A DNA stretch of 64,000 nucleotides from Streptomyces sp. NRRL S-87 (GTDB lineage: Bacteria > Actinomycetota > Actinomycetes > Streptomycetales > Streptomycetaceae): positions 186,001-250,000 of the forward strand of contig NZ_JOGB01000003.1 of assembly GCF_000719335.1 (NCBI RefSeq), given 5' to 3'. Shown in pieces: positions 7,989 through 17,677 of the stretch. Each line of letters opens with the position of its first letter. The first letter of the stretch is position 1. Position numbers and translations under genes: made by a program. Under the pieces are notes generated by a model. That model was not told where the DNA came from. It did not search any database and saw only the letters and a program-made list of their open reading frames with translations.

Positions 7989-9764
7989 TCACAGCCTCGG
8001 CTCCCAGCGGGCGAGGGCGCGCAGGGCCCGGGGCGTGAAGCGGGACATCCACAGCGCGCCGCGGGACTCGGGCGTCACCGGCACCACGGCCCGGTTCTTC
8101 ACGACGGCCTCCAGGATCGCGTCGGCGACCTTCTCCGGCGGGAAGTTGCGCAGCCCGTACAGGCGCTGGGACTTCTGCTGGCGGCGCTTCTCCTCCGCGG
8201 CGTCGACGCCGGCGAACCGGGCGGTGGCGGTGATGTTCGTGTTGACGATGCCGGGGCATATCGCGGACACGCCGATGGACTTCGAGGCGAGCTCGGCGCG
8301 CAGGCACTCGCTGAGCATCAGTACCGCCGCCTTCGACGTGCTGTACGCGGGCAGCGTCTTCGAGGGGAGGTAGGCGGCGGCCGAGGCGGTGTTGACGATG
8401 TGTCCGCCCTGGCCGCGTTCGGCCATCTGCCGGCCGAAGACCCGGCAGCCGTGGATGACGCCCCACAGGTTGACGTCGAGGACCTTCTTCCAGTCCTCGG
8501 ACGTGGTGTCGAGGAAGGAGCCCGACAGTCCGACGCCCGCGTTGTTCACGAGCACGTCCACGATCCCGTACTCGGCGGCGACCTTGGCCGCGAGCTTCTC
8601 CATCGCCGGCTCGTCGCTGACGTCCACGGCCTCGGCCCAGGCCTGCGGGGCACCGACCAGCCGGGCCAGCTCCGCGGTGCGCGCCGCGCCGTCGGCGTCC
8701 CGGTCCACGGCCACCACGCGCGCCCCGGCCTCGGCGAACGCGAAGGCCGTGGCCCGCCCGATGCCGCTGGCCGCGCCGGTCACCAGGACGAGTCGGCCGC
8801 CGAACCGGTCGGCGTACCGCCCGGCGCCGGCCGGCGCGGGCGCGGTGGCCGGCCCGCGGTCCTCCTGGGCGGCGGCGAACTCGCCGATCCACGCGGCCAG
8901 CTGGTCCGGCCGGGTGCGCGGGATCCAGTGCTTGGCCGGGAGCGTGCGGCGCACCAGGCTCGGTGCCCACAGCTCCAGGTCGTCGTACAGCCGCTCCGAC
9001 AGGAAGGCGTCCCCGGTCGGGGTGATCAGCTGGACCGGGGCGTGCGCGTACGCGTCCGCGCGGGGGCGGCGCAGCCGCGCCCGTACGTTGTCCCGGTACA
9101 GCCACGCTCCGTGCGCCGCGTCGGAGGGGAGCGAGGCGGTCGGGTAGCCGTCGGCCGGCACCTTCTCCATGCGCTGCAGGACCTTCGGCCACCGCTTGCC
9201 GAGCGGACCGCGCCAGGCGAGCTCCGGCAGCACGGGGGTGTGGAGCATGTAGACGTACCAGGACTTGGCCCCCTGGCCGAGCAGCTGGGCGGCCCGGCGC
9301 GGGGTGGGACGGGACATCCGCTTCTTGATCCAGTGCCCGAAGTGGTCCAGGGAGGGGCCGGACATCGAGGTGAAGGAGGCGATCCGGCCCTCGGTCCGCT
9401 TGACGGTGGCGAACTCCCAGGCCTGTACGGAGCCCCAGTCGTGGCCCACCAGGTGCACCGGCCGGTCCGGGCTGACCGCGTCGATGACGGCGAGGAAGTC
9501 GTCCGTCAGCTTCTCCAGCGTGAACCCGCCGCGCAGCGGCACCGGTGCGCTGGAGCGGCCGTGCCCGCGCACGTCGTACAGCACCACGTGGTAGCGGTCG
9601 GCCAGCCGCCCGGCGACCTCCGACCACACCTCCTTGCTGTCCGGGTACCCGTGGACCAGCACCACCGTGGGCCGCGCGGTGTCGCCGAGCTCCGCCACGC
9701 ACAGCTCGACCCCGCCGGTGTGCACCCGGCGCTCGCGCGCGCCCTTGAGGACCGTCATGCTCAC
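7989..9764 (-). CDS. Alpha/beta hydrolase - SDR fusion, EphD-like
   Basis: 591 residues. The N-terminal half is an epoxide-hydrolase-type alpha/beta hydrolase: HGYP at 38-41 and the nucleophile elbow GHDWGS near 107. The C-terminal half, from about 320, is a short-chain dehydrogenase: TGAASGIG nucleotide loop, NNAG, and the YSTSK catalytic Tyr-Lys near 475. Domain order and length match mycobacterial EphD. The start GTG at 9764 overlaps the stop of the preceding M24 gene as GTGA and has AGGAGAAGG upstream; an ATG at 9758 is the alternative. It probably acts on lipophilic epoxides or alcohols, but the substrate is unknown. Confidence 0.88.
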   Translation of the reverse strand: MSMTVLKGARERRVHTGGVELCVAELGDTARPTVVLVHGYPDSKEVWSEVAGRLADRYHVVLYDVRGHGRSSAPVPLRGGFTLEKLTDDFLAVIDAVSPDRPVHLVGHDWGSVQAWEFATVKRTEGRIASFTSMSGPSLDHFGHWIKKRMSRPTPRRAAQLLGQGAKSWYVYMLHTPVLPELAWRGPLGKRWPKVLQRMEKVPADGYPTASLPSDAAHGAWLYRDNVRARLRRPRADAYAHAPVQLITPTGDAFLSERLYDDLELWAPSLVRRTLPAKHWIPRTRPDQLAAWIGEFAAAQEDRGPATAPAPAGAGRYADRFGGRLVLVTGAASGIGRATAFAFAEAGARVVAVDRDADGAARTAELARLVGAPQAWAEAVDVSDEPAMEKLAAKVAAEYGIVDVLVNNAGVGLSGSFLDTTSEDWKKVLDVNLWGVIHGCRVFGRQMAERGQGGHIVNTASAAAYLPSKTLPAYSTSKAAVLMLSECLRAELASKSIGVSAICPGIVNTNITATARFAGVDAAEEKRRQQKSQRLYGLRNFPPEKVADAILEAVVKNRAVVPVTPESRGALWMSRFTPRALRALARWEPRL

Positions 9765-10588
9765 GCTGCCTTCTCCTCTGCCCAGCGCCGCACGTGCGGC
9801 AGGTCGTCGTCCAGCCAGAACGCACTTTCCTCGGGGTCCCTGGAGTCCGTGACGACCAGGAGCTCCTCGAACTTCGCGCCGGTGCCCCGGAATCCCAGGT
9901 GCGGCTCGACCGCCCACAGCCCGGGCCGGGGAGGGTGGTCGGAGAACCGGTACGGGCTCCACAGCGGCGACCAGCCCTCGCGGTGCCCGTGCAGCGCGTC
10001 CGAGGCGAGCCCCCTGAGGGCCCGGGTGCCGAAGCCGAAGGCGGTCGGCGCCCAGCGGCGCTCCTTGACCCGGTCCACCTTGTGCGCGATCACGCCGAAG
10101 GGGTAGGCCCGGTGCCGGTTCGCGTACCCCTGCTTCACCATGAGCCGGTCGACGTCCTCGTAGATCTCGCGCAGCGGCCGGCGCTCGCGGACCTCGGCGA
10201 GGATCAGCTCGCGGTGCGCCCGCAGGTCGTCCATGAGGCGGTCCTGCACGGGGTTGAGGCCGAGCGAGCCGGAGTAGCCGATGTCCGCGGTGTGGCCCTT
10301 GTAGACGGGGGCCATGTCGAGGATGAAGGGCATACCCGGCTCCAGCCGCCGGTCGGTCGGGAAGAACTGCAGGGGGATCTTGAACCCGGTGAACGCCGTG
10401 CGGTCGCCGAACCAGGCGAAGGGCAGGTGGAACCAGTCGGTGACCCCGCGGGCCCGCAGCCACGCGCGCTGCATGCGCGCGGCCTCCCGCTCCGTGACGC
10501 CCGGCTTCAGCTGTGCCGCCACCGCCTCGGCGCACTCGTACGCGAGCCGCTGGACTTCCCTGAACCCGCGAAGATCGTCCCCTGCCAT
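9761..10588 (-). CDS. M24-family metallopeptidase-like protein
   Basis: 275 residues with the pita-bread fold ligand pattern: LDMAPVYKGHTADIGYS (two Asp), VEPHLGF (Glu) and KFEELLVVT (Glu). Family members are Xaa-Pro dipeptidases, methionine aminopeptidases or non-catalytic relatives. The N-terminal creatinase domain of PepP is absent. It is translationally coupled (GTGA) to the EphD-like fusion, so the two products are made together, and a role in modifying the same metabolite is plausible but unproven. Confidence 0.82.
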   Translation of the reverse strand: MAGDDLRGFREVQRLAYECAEAVAAQLKPGVTEREAARMQRAWLRARGVTDWFHLPFAWFGDRTAFTGFKIPLQFFPTDRRLEPGMPFILDMAPVYKGHTADIGYSGSLGLNPVQDRLMDDLRAHRELILAEVRERRPLREIYEDVDRLMVKQGYANRHRAYPFGVIAHKVDRVKERRWAPTAFGFGTRALRGLASDALHGHREGWSPLWSPYRFSDHPPRPGLWAVEPHLGFRGTGAKFEELLVVTDSRDPEESAFWLDDDLPHVRRWAEEKAA

Positions 10589-10816
10589 GCCAGCCCCGTC
10601 CCGGTAGCCGTAACGTGCCCGAAAGTTGCCATTGATGAATGTGACAATGCCTGGAGATCACGTCAAGGCCCGTGAGCAGTCCTGTGGAAAACCTTTCGGT
10701 GGCGCCGCTGCCCGTTCGGGGTAGCCCTTACGTCCCGGATGACCGCGTTCGGTGTACGACCCAAGGCTGAGACGGGGACCGCGCTCCAGAGTGACGACGG
10801 CGACATCGCCCGCCAC

Positions 10817-10822
10817 TACCTT
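10817..10822 (+). promoter_or_regulatory. -10 element (TACCTT) for the ABC operon
   Basis: A TANNNT hexamer 7 bases before the GTG at 10830; no Shine-Dalgarno lies in between. It supports the GTG start over upstream in-frame codons. Confidence 0.5.
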
Positions 10823-10829
10823 CGAAACC

Positions 10830-11864
10830 GTGACTGTCATCGCGACCGAAAGCCTGAGCAAGCGGTACACCGGAGTGACCGCCCTTGACCGGCTCTCCCT
10901 GGACATCGGCCCCGGCGTGACCGGCCTCGTCGGTGCGAACGGGGCCGGCAAGTCCACGCTGATCAAGATTCTCCTCGGCCTCTCCCCGGCCACCGAGGGC
11001 CGTGCCGCCGTGCTCGGACTGGACGTCGCCACGCAGGGCGGCGCCATCCGCGAACGCGTCGGCTACATGCCCGAGCACGACTGCCTGCCGCCCGACGTCT
11101 CGGCCACCGAGTTCGTCGTCCACATGGCGCGCATGTCCGGGCTCCCCCCGACCGCGGCGCGCGAGCGCACCGCGGACACCCTGCGCCACGTGGGGCTGTA
11201 CGAGGAGCGCTACCGCCCCATCGGTGGCTACTCCACCGGCATGAAGCAGCGCGTCAAGCTCGCCCAGGCGCTGGTCCACGACCCGAAGCTGGTGCTCCTC
11301 GACGAGCCCACCAACGGCCTGGACCCGGTCGGCCGCGACGAGATGCTCGGCCTGATCCGCCGGGTCTACACCGACTTCGGCATCTCGGTCCTGGTCACCT
11401 CGCACCTCCTCGGCGAGCTGGAACGCACCTGCGACCACGTCGTGGTGGTCGACGGCGGCCGCCTGCTGCGCTCCAGCTCGACCAGCGACTTCACGCAGAC
11501 CACCACCACCCTCGCGGTCGAGGTCACCGACTCCGACGCGCACCCCGACGGCACCCGCGCCCTGCGCGAGGCCCTGGCCGCCGCCGGCGCCACCCTCCAC
11601 GAGGGCGGGGAGCAGGGTCTGCCCGGCGCCGGCCACATCCTCCTCGTCGAGGCCACCGGCGACGCGACGTACGACCTGGTCCGCGACGCCGTCGCCGGGC
11701 TGGGCCTGGGCCTGGTCCGCATGGAGCAGCGCCGCCACCAGATCGCCGAGGTCTTCCAGCAGCAGCCCCAGCAGTACCCCCAGCAGCAGTCCCCGCAGCA
11801 CCCGGGCTTCGCCCAGCCGCAGCAGGACTTCGTCCAGAAGGGAGCCGGGAGCCATGGCGCCTGA
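10830..11864 (+). CDS. ABC transporter ATP-binding protein
   Basis: 344 residues from GTG at 10830; an earlier in-frame start at 10752 would add 26 unconserved residues. Walker A GANGAGKST is at 35-43, the signature YSTGMKQRV near 136, and Walker B LVLLDEPTNG near 153. The last 35 residues are rich in Gln and Pro, an unusual flexible tail. It is the first gene of a four-gene operon (ATPase, permease, ATPase, permease) and is followed by the permease with an 11-base overlap. ABC-2 type systems like this export drugs or lipids; the substrate is unknown. Confidence 0.9.
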   Translation: MTVIATESLSKRYTGVTALDRLSLDIGPGVTGLVGANGAGKSTLIKILLGLSPATEGRAAVLGLDVATQGGAIRERVGYMPEHDCLPPDVSATEFVVHMARMSGLPPTAARERTADTLRHVGLYEERYRPIGGYSTGMKQRVKLAQALVHDPKLVLLDEPTNGLDPVGRDEMLGLIRRVYTDFGISVLVTSHLLGELERTCDHVVVVDGGRLLRSSSTSDFTQTTTTLAVEVTDSDAHPDGTRALREALAAAGATLHEGGEQGLPGAGHILLVEATGDATYDLVRDAVAGLGLGLVRMEQRRHQIAEVFQQQPQQYPQQQSPQHPGFAQPQQDFVQKGAGSHGA

Positions 11865-12741
11865 GACCGCCACCCAGATCCACAACATCGGCTACCGCTC
11901 CTACGAGGGAGCCCGCCTCGGCCGCGCGTACGCCCGCCGCTCGCTCTACGCGCAGTCGCTGCGCGGGGCGTACGGCCTGGGCCGCTCGGCCAAGTCCAAG
12001 GTGCTGCCGATGCTGCTGTTCGGCATCATGTGCGTCCCCGCGGCCATCATCGTCGCCGTCGCCATCGCGGTTCCGGGATCGACCGACCTGCCGATCGAGT
12101 ACCCGAACTACGCCATGCTCCTGCAGATGGTCATCGGCCTCTACCTGGCCTCGCAGGCGCCCCAGACGGTCTCCCGGGACCTGCGCTTCCGGACCGTGCC
12201 GCTGTACTTCTCGCGGCCCATCGAGCGCGTCGACTACGTCCTGGCCAAGTACGGGGCGATGGCGTCGGCGCTGTTCATCCTCACGGCGGCGCCGCTGCTG
12301 ATCATGTACATCGGCTCCCTGCTGGCCAAATTCGACTTCGCGACCCAGACCAAGGGGTTCGCACAGGGACTGGTCTCGGTGCTGCTGCTCTCCCTCCTCT
12401 TCGCGGGCATCGGCCTGGTGATGGCCGCCCTGACGCCCCGCCGCGGGTTCGGCGTCGCCGCCGTCATCGCGGTGCTGGTCATCCCGTTCGGCGCGGTCTC
12501 GACCGTGCAGGTCATCGCCAACGAGACCGGGGCCGACGGCGCGATCGAGTGGCTCGGTCTGTTCTCCCCGATGACCCTGGTCAGCGGCTTCCAGTCGGCC
12601 TTCCTCGGCGCCAAGTCGACCTTCCCGGGCGAGGTGGTCCCCTCCACGGGCGTCGGCCTCGTCTACCTGCTCGCCGCCCTCGGCGTGATCGCCGGATCGT
12701 ACGGCGTCCTGATGGCCCGCTACCGGAAGGCCGGACTGTGA
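11854..12741 (+). CDS. ABC-2 type permease
   Basis: 295 residues with six hydrophobic segments (from about 49-70 to 270-290) after a basic cytoplasmic N-terminus. The pattern LASQAPQTVSRDLRFRTVPLYFSRPIERVDYVLAKY is typical of ABC-2 permeases linked to bacitracin/NatA-like ATPases. It overlaps both neighbours (11 bases before, GTGA after), so translation is coupled across the operon. Confidence 0.88.
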   Translation: MAPETATQIHNIGYRSYEGARLGRAYARRSLYAQSLRGAYGLGRSAKSKVLPMLLFGIMCVPAAIIVAVAIAVPGSTDLPIEYPNYAMLLQMVIGLYLASQAPQTVSRDLRFRTVPLYFSRPIERVDYVLAKYGAMASALFILTAAPLLIMYIGSLLAKFDFATQTKGFAQGLVSVLLLSLLFAGIGLVMAALTPRRGFGVAAVIAVLVIPFGAVSTVQVIANETGADGAIEWLGLFSPMTLVSGFQSAFLGAKSTFPGEVVPSTGVGLVYLLAALGVIAGSYGVLMARYRKAGL

Positions 12742-13649
12742 CCACCATCGACATCGAGCACGCCTCGCGCTGGTTCGGCAACGTCGTGGCCGTCAACGAC
12801 GTCACGATGAGCATCGGCCCCGGTGTGACCGGCCTGCTCGGCCCCAACGGCGCCGGCAAGTCCACCCTGATCAACATGATGGGCGGCTTCCTGGCGCCCT
12901 CCACCGGCACGGTCACCCTCGACGGCACCCCGATCTGGGGCAACGAGCAGGTCTACCAGCACATCGGCGTCGTGCCCGAGCGCGAGGCGATGTACGACTT
13001 CCTGACCGGCCGCGAGTTCGTCGTCGCCAACGCCGAACTGCACGGGCTCGACGAGCGCGCCGCGCAGCGGGCCCTGGCCACCGTCGAGATGGAGTACGCC
13101 CAGGACCGCAAGATCGGCACGTACTCCAAGGGCATGCGCCAGCGCGTCAAGATGGCCTCCGCCCTGGTCCACGACCCGTCGGTGCTGCTGCTCGACGAGC
13201 CGTTCAACGGCATGGACCCGCGCCAGCGCATGCAGCTGATGGAGCTGCTGCGGCGGATGGGCGCCGAAGGCCGCACCGTCCTGTTCTCCTCCCACATCCT
13301 GGAGGAGGTCGAGCAGCTCGCCTCGCACATCGAGGTGATCGTGGCCGGCCGGCACGCGGCCTCCGGCGACTTCCGCCGGATCCGCCGCCTCATGACGGAC
13401 CGCCCGCACCGCTACCTGGTGCGCTCGTCGGACGACCGCGCGCTCGCCGCCGCCCTGATCGCCGACCCCTCCACGGCCGGCATCGAGGTCGACCACAAGG
13501 AGGGCGCGCTGCGCATCCAGGCGGTCGACTTCGGCCGGTTCACCGCGCTGCTGCCGCAGGTGGCCCGTGCGCACGGCATCCGGCTCCTGACGGTCTCGCC
13601 CTCCGACGAGTCCCTCGAGTCGGTCTTCTCCTACCTCGTAGCGGCCTGA
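12738..13649 (+). CDS. ABC transporter ATP-binding protein
   Basis: 303 residues from GTG, overlapping the permease stop by four bases. Walker A GPNGAGKST is at 35-43, the signature YSKGMRQRV near 130, and Walker B VLLLDEPFNGMDP near 150. It resembles the first ATPase of the operon but lacks the Gln-rich tail. It probably serves the permease encoded 15 bases downstream, giving two ATPase-permease pairs that may also form one heteromeric exporter. Confidence 0.9.
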   Translation: MTTIDIEHASRWFGNVVAVNDVTMSIGPGVTGLLGPNGAGKSTLINMMGGFLAPSTGTVTLDGTPIWGNEQVYQHIGVVPEREAMYDFLTGREFVVANAELHGLDERAAQRALATVEMEYAQDRKIGTYSKGMRQRVKMASALVHDPSVLLLDEPFNGMDPRQRMQLMELLRRMGAEGRTVLFSSHILEEVEQLASHIEVIVAGRHAASGDFRRIRRLMTDRPHRYLVRSSDDRALAAALIADPSTAGIEVDHKEGALRIQAVDFGRFTALLPQVARAHGIRLLTVSPSDESLESVFSYLVAA

Positions 13650-13663
13650 AGGAGCTGGCACCG

Positions 13664-14383
13664 ATGTACAACCCCACCGTCGCCCGGCTCACCTACCGGG
13701 CCCTGCTCGGCCGACGCCGCGCACTGATCCTCTTCGCGCTGCCGGCCCTGCTGATCGTCCTCGCGGTCGCCGTCCGGCTGCTCGACGGGGCCGACGACGC
13801 CACCGCCTCCGGCCTGCTCGGCGGCTTCGCCCTGGCCACGATGGTCCCGCTGATCGGCGTCATCGCCGGCACCGGCGCCATCGGCCCCGAGATCGACGAC
13901 GGCTCGATCGTCTACCTGCTCGCCAAGCCGGTGAAGCGCCCGACGATCATCGTCACCAAGCTGTTCGTCGCCGTCGCCGTCACGATGGTCTTCTCCGCCG
14001 TCCCCACCCTGATCGCCGGCTACATCCTGAACGGCAACGGGCAGCAGATCGCGGTCGCCTACACCGTCGCCGCCCTGGTCGCCTCGATCGCGTACAGCGC
14101 GCTGTTCCTGCTGTTCGGCACCGTCAGCCGGCACGCGGTGGTGTTCGGCCTGGTCTACGCCCTCGTCTGGGAGTCCCTCTTCGGGTCGCTGGTGGACGGG
14201 GCCAAGACCCTGAGCGTCCAGCAGTGGTCCCTGGCCCTGGCCGAGAAGGTCACCGGGCCGGGCGTGGTGGACTCCGCCGTCGGCCTGCCCACGGCCACCG
14301 TCCTGCTGGCCGCGGTCACGGTCGTCGCCACCTGGTACGCCGGCCAGAAGCTGCGCCGGCTGACCCTCGCCGGCGAGGAGTGA
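13664..14383 (+). CDS. ABC-2 type permease
   Basis: 239 residues with about six hydrophobic segments. The motif GPEIDDGSIVYLLAKPVKRPTIIVTKL is characteristic of ABC-2 permeases. GAAGGAG lies just before the ATG at 13664. It is the last gene of the operon, which ends at the hairpin at 14399. Confidence 0.88.
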   Translation: MYNPTVARLTYRALLGRRRALILFALPALLIVLAVAVRLLDGADDATASGLLGGFALATMVPLIGVIAGTGAIGPEIDDGSIVYLLAKPVKRPTIIVTKLFVAVAVTMVFSAVPTLIAGYILNGNGQQIAVAYTVAALVASIAYSALFLLFGTVSRHAVVFGLVYALVWESLFGSLVDGAKTLSVQQWSLALAEKVTGPGVVDSAVGLPTATVLLAAVTVVATWYAGQKLRRLTLAGEE

Positions 14384-14398
14384 GACTCCGGAACCGAT

Positions 14399-14433
14399 GA
14401 GGAGGGGCCCGCCGGTGCGGCGGGCCCCTCCTC
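14399..14433 (+). terminator. terminator of the ABC operon
   Basis: A perfect 16-base stem (14399-14414 with 14418-14433) and 3-base loop, 15 bases after the permease stop. Confidence 0.85.
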
Positions 14434-14507
14434 GCGTCGCGGTGGACGACGGCTCGGGAAGGGGGGTGCGTCGGGCGGCGGGCAGGATCCGGAGTGATGA
14501 TCGGGTC

Positions 14508-15152
14508 ATGACGCTCGCCTCCGGACCCGAACCGTCCCGGCCCGTGCGGTCGTGGATCCGGTCCTCGCCCGGCACGCACGCCTGGCTGGCGATCATCGCG
14601 ATCACCAGCCTCGTCGTGGTGATCGTCCCCGACCGGACCGAGCACCTGCTGCTGCACCGCAACAGCAGCAACATCCACGAACTGGTGCAGCACCCGGTGA
14701 GATCGCTGGTGGCCAGCGCCTTCTGGATCGAGAGCCCGGCGTCCCTGCTGCTCTACGCGGCCCTCTTCGAGGTCTTCCACGCCCCGGTGGAGCGCTGGCT
14801 GGGCACCGTGCGCTGGTTCGTCATCGTGGCCACGGCGCACGTCGTGGCGACCCTGGCCAGCCAGAACGCCGTCTTCCTGGCGATCCGGGACCACCGCGCC
14901 CCGCGCAGCATGGTGCACGTCGTCGACATCGGCGTGAGCTACGGACTCGCCGCCGCCGTCGGCGTCCTGACGTACCGCCTGCCGGGCCCCTGGCGCTGGC
15001 TCTACCTCGCGGGCGCGGTCGCGTTCTTCGGCATCCCGCTCGCCACCGGTGCCACCTTCACCGACCTCGGCCATGCCATCGCCCTGGCCATCGGCCTGCT
15101 GTCCTGGCCCCTCACCCGCCACCCCGAGCACCCCCACCCGTACCGCAACTGA
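14508..15152 (+). CDS. Rhomboid-like multi-spanning membrane protein
   Basis: 214 residues from ATG at 14508. About six hydrophobic segments follow a short polar N-terminus. The order resembles the rhomboid-like family found in actinobacteria: an N-terminal helix, then LLYAALFEVFHAPVERWLGTVRWF, then VDIGVSYGLAAAVGVL, and a C-terminal GHAIALAIG. The usual GxSG serine of rhomboid proteases is replaced by GVSYG, so proteolytic activity is uncertain. The gene is solitary. Confidence 0.72.
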   Translation: MTLASGPEPSRPVRSWIRSSPGTHAWLAIIAITSLVVVIVPDRTEHLLLHRNSSNIHELVQHPVRSLVASAFWIESPASLLLYAALFEVFHAPVERWLGTVRWFVIVATAHVVATLASQNAVFLAIRDHRAPRSMVHVVDIGVSYGLAAAVGVLTYRLPGPWRWLYLAGAVAFFGIPLATGATFTDLGHAIALAIGLLSWPLTRHPEHPHPYRN

Positions 15153-15304
15153 CCCGCGTCCGTGCGTGTGTTCGAGAAAATTCGATGGTGTCCGGAGGGG
15201 ACGGGGGGCAGAGTGGAGGCGCGGAGAGTTCCACCGGTCCGGGGCGGCCGCTTCGAGCGCGCCCCGCGGCGCGGGCCGTCCCGGACCGCTCTCCCGGCAG
15301 CTGC

Positions 15305-16111
15305 TCAGGCCGCGCCGAGCAGGCGTTCCAGCACCACCGCGATGCCGTCCGCCTCGTTCGAGGTGGTCACCTCGTCGGCCACGGCCTTCAGTTCCCGATG
15401 GGCGTTGGCCATGGCCACCCCGTGCGCGGCCCAGCCGAACATCGGGATGTCGTTCGGCATGTCGCCGAACGCGATGGCCTCGTGCTTCTTCACGCCGAGC
15501 CGCCGCGCGGCCAGCGACAGCCCGGTGGCCTTGCTGAGCCCGAGCGGGAGGATCTCCACCACGCCCGGACCCGCCATGACCACGTCGACCAGCGCGCCGA
15601 CGGCCTGCCGGGCCGTGGTCGCCAGTGCGTCGTCGTCGAGGTCCGGGTGCTGGATGTAGAGCTTGGTGAGCGGGGCCGCCCACACCTCCGCCGTGTCCTT
15701 CAGGAACACGTACGGCAGCGGCCCCTCCTGCACCTGGTATCCGGGGCCGACCAGCACCTCGCCGTCCAAGCCGTCGCGGCTGGCGGCCACGAGCAGCGGC
15801 CCGAGCTCCGCCTCGATCTTGTTGAGCGCGAGCCCGGCGAGCTGCCGGTCCAGCGTCACCGACGTGAGCAGCCGGTGCGCGCCGGCGTCGTACAGCTGCG
15901 CGCCCTGGCCGCACACCGCGAGGCCGTCGTAGTCGAGGTCGTCGAGGATGTGGCGGGTCCAGGGCACCGCACGGCCGGTGACCACGATGTGCGCCGCGCC
16001 CGCCGCGGTGGCCGCGGCGAGCGCTTCGCGCGTCCGCTCGGAGATCGATTCGTCGGCCCGCAGCAGCGTGCCGTCGAGGTCGGTCGCGATCAGCCGGTAC
16101 GGGAAGCTCAC
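15305..16111 (-). CDS. HAD-superfamily phosphatase, Cof subfamily (serS-coupled)
   Basis: 268 residues. Motif I DLDGTLL (D11, D13) and motif [11 protein letters not shown] (near 216) mark a Cof-type HAD phosphatase. Its GTG start at 16111 overlaps the serS stop as GTGA, so translation is coupled to seryl-tRNA synthetase. Whether it does metabolite repair or acts on a serine-related phosphate is unknown. It is clearly related to the protein encoded at 3213-4073. Confidence 0.9.
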   Translation of the reverse strand: MSFPYRLIATDLDGTLLRADESISERTREALAAATAAGAAHIVVTGRAVPWTRHILDDLDYDGLAVCGQGAQLYDAGAHRLLTSVTLDRQLAGLALNKIEAELGPLLVAASRDGLDGEVLVGPGYQVQEGPLPYVFLKDTAEVWAAPLTKLYIQHPDLDDDALATTARQAVGALVDVVMAGPGVVEILPLGLSKATGLSLAARRLGVKKHEAIAFGDMPNDIPMFGWAAHGVAMANAHRELKAVADEVTTSNEADGIAVVLERLLGAA

Positions 16112-17385
16112 TTGGAGACCGGCTCCAGGAACTCACGGCCGCCGAGGTAGGGACGCAGCACCTCGGGCACCCGCACGGAGCCGTCGGCCTGCTGGTGGTT
16201 CTCCAGCAGCGCGACGATCGTGCGCGGGACGGCGCACAGGGTGCCGTTGAGGGTGGCCAGCGGCTGCACCTTCTTGCCGTCGCGCATGCGCACCGACAGG
16301 CGGCGGGCCTGGAAGCCGTCGCAGTTGGAGGCGGAGGTCAGCTCGCGGTACTTGCCCTGGGTCGGGATCCACGCCTCGCAGTCGAACTTGCGGGAGGCGG
16401 AGGCACCGAGGTCGCCGGTGGCGACGTCGATGACCTGGAAGGGCAGCTCGAGGGAGTTCAGCCACTGCTTCTCCCAGGCGAGCAGGCGGGCGTGCTCGGC
16501 CTCGGCGTCCTCCGGAGCGACGTACGAGAACATCTCGACCTTGTCGAACTGGTGGACGCGGAAGATGCCGCGGGTGTCCTTGCCGTACGTGCCGGCCTCG
16601 CGGCGGAAGCACGGGGAGAAGCCGGCGTAGCGCAGCGGCAGCTTCTCGGCCTCGATGATCTCGTCCATGTGGTACGCGGCGAGCGGGACCTCGGAGGTGC
16701 CGACCAGGTAGTAGTCGTCCTTCTCCAGGTGGTACACGTTCTCCGCGGCCTGGCCGAGGAAGCCGGTGCCCTCCATGGCGCGCGGGCGGACCAGCGCCGG
16801 GGTCAGCATCGGGACGAAGCCGGCCTCGGTGGCCTGCGCGATCGCGGCGTTGACGAGGGCCAGCTCGAGCAGCGCGCCGACGCCGGTGAGGTAGTAGAAG
16901 CGCGAGCCGGAGACCTTGGCGCCGCGCTCGACGTCGATGGCGCCGAGGAGCTCGCCGAGCTCCAGGTGGTCCTTGGGCTCGAAGCCCTCGGCCGCGAAGT
17001 CGCGGACGGTGCCGTGGGTCTCGAGGACGGTGAAGTCCTCCTCGCCGCCGACCGGCACGTCGGAGTGGACGATATTGCCGAGCTGGAGCAGCAGCTGCTT
17101 CGCGGCCTCGTCGGCCTCGTTCTGCTCCGCCTCGGCGGCCTTGACGTCGGCCTTCAGCTGCTCGGCGCGCTTGAGGAGCTCGGCGCGCTCCTCCGGGGAG
17201 GCCTTGGGGATCAGCTTGCCGAGAGACTTCTGCTCGTTGCGCAGGTCGTCGAAGCGGACACCGGACGACCGGCGGCGCTCGTCGGCGGAGAGGAGCCTGT
17301 CGACGAGTTCGACGTCCTCTCCACGGGCGCGCTGCGAGGCGCGGACACGGTCAGGGTCTTCACGGAGCAGCCGGAGGTCAATCAC
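16108..17385 (-). CDS. serS: Seryl-tRNA synthetase
   Basis: 425 residues, normal for bacterial SerRS. The N-terminal coiled-coil arm (about 30-105) is rich in Glu/Lys/Ala. The class II core has [10 protein letters not shown], motif 2 [21 protein letters not shown], and a motif 3 region near the C-terminus ([21 protein letters not shown]). It charges tRNA-Ser; two tRNA-Ser genes occur in this window. The GTG start at 17385 is preceded directly by GGAGGG and by TAGCCT 6 bases upstream, so the mRNA is probably leaderless. Confidence 0.97.
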   Translation of the reverse strand: MIDLRLLREDPDRVRASQRARGEDVELVDRLLSADERRRSSGVRFDDLRNEQKSLGKLIPKASPEERAELLKRAEQLKADVKAAEAEQNEADEAAKQLLLQLGNIVHSDVPVGGEEDFTVLETHGTVRDFAAEGFEPKDHLELGELLGAIDVERGAKVSGSRFYYLTGVGALLELALVNAAIAQATEAGFVPMLTPALVRPRAMEGTGFLGQAAENVYHLEKDDYYLVGTSEVPLAAYHMDEIIEAEKLPLRYAGFSPCFRREAGTYGKDTRGIFRVHQFDKVEMFSYVAPEDAEAEHARLLAWEKQWLNSLELPFQVIDVATGDLGASASRKFDCEAWIPTQGKYRELTSASNCDGFQARRLSVRMRDGKKVQPLATLNGTLCAVPRTIVALLENHQQADGSVRVPEVLRPYLGGREFLEPVSK

Positions 17386-17391
17386 CCCTCC

Positions 17392-17397
17392 AGGCTA
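17392..17397 (-). promoter_or_regulatory. -10 element (TAGCCT) for serS
   Basis: A TANNNT hexamer exactly 6 bases before the GTG. The intervening GGAGGG abuts the GTG and is too close to work as a normal ribosome binding site. Confidence 0.5.
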
Positions 17398-17613
17398 CCG
17401 GCCTGGGGTTCCTCGCCTCACATCGATATCACGCTGCGTGTCGCTATGTCCTGATTGCGGTAAATGCAAAACTGATCGATGGTGGCCGGAACCGGTTCGC
17501 CCGCCGGAAGTCGATAAAGAGGTGTCATTCCCCGAAAGGGGCACACATCCGGTGTTCCGCGGACGGTGCGGGGCTGCCGGAGGCCTTGCGGGGGGCGGTC
17601 GGCGGCGTACCGG

Positions 17614-17677
17614 TTGTCCACAGGAATGGTCGGCAGGGGTTCGTTATCCACAGGCTGGATCGATCGGCTGTGGACAT
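17614..17677. other. DnaA-box group 1
   Basis: TTGTCCACA (17614-17622, plus) and TTATCCACA (17644-17652, plus) match the consensus TTRTCCACA exactly. ATGTCCACA on the minus strand (17669-17677) has one mismatch. Confidence 0.6.

Noticed and set aside
6915..10106. 1063-residue plus-strand frame opposite the MerR, EphD-like and M24 genes
   Set aside because: It is the antisense shadow of three well-supported minus-strand genes; composition is Arg/Gly/Pro/His-rich without motifs.
10684..10692. TTTTCCACA (minus strand) as a further DnaA box
   Set aside because: A single isolated nonamer with one mismatch and no neighbouring boxes; not enough to call a site.
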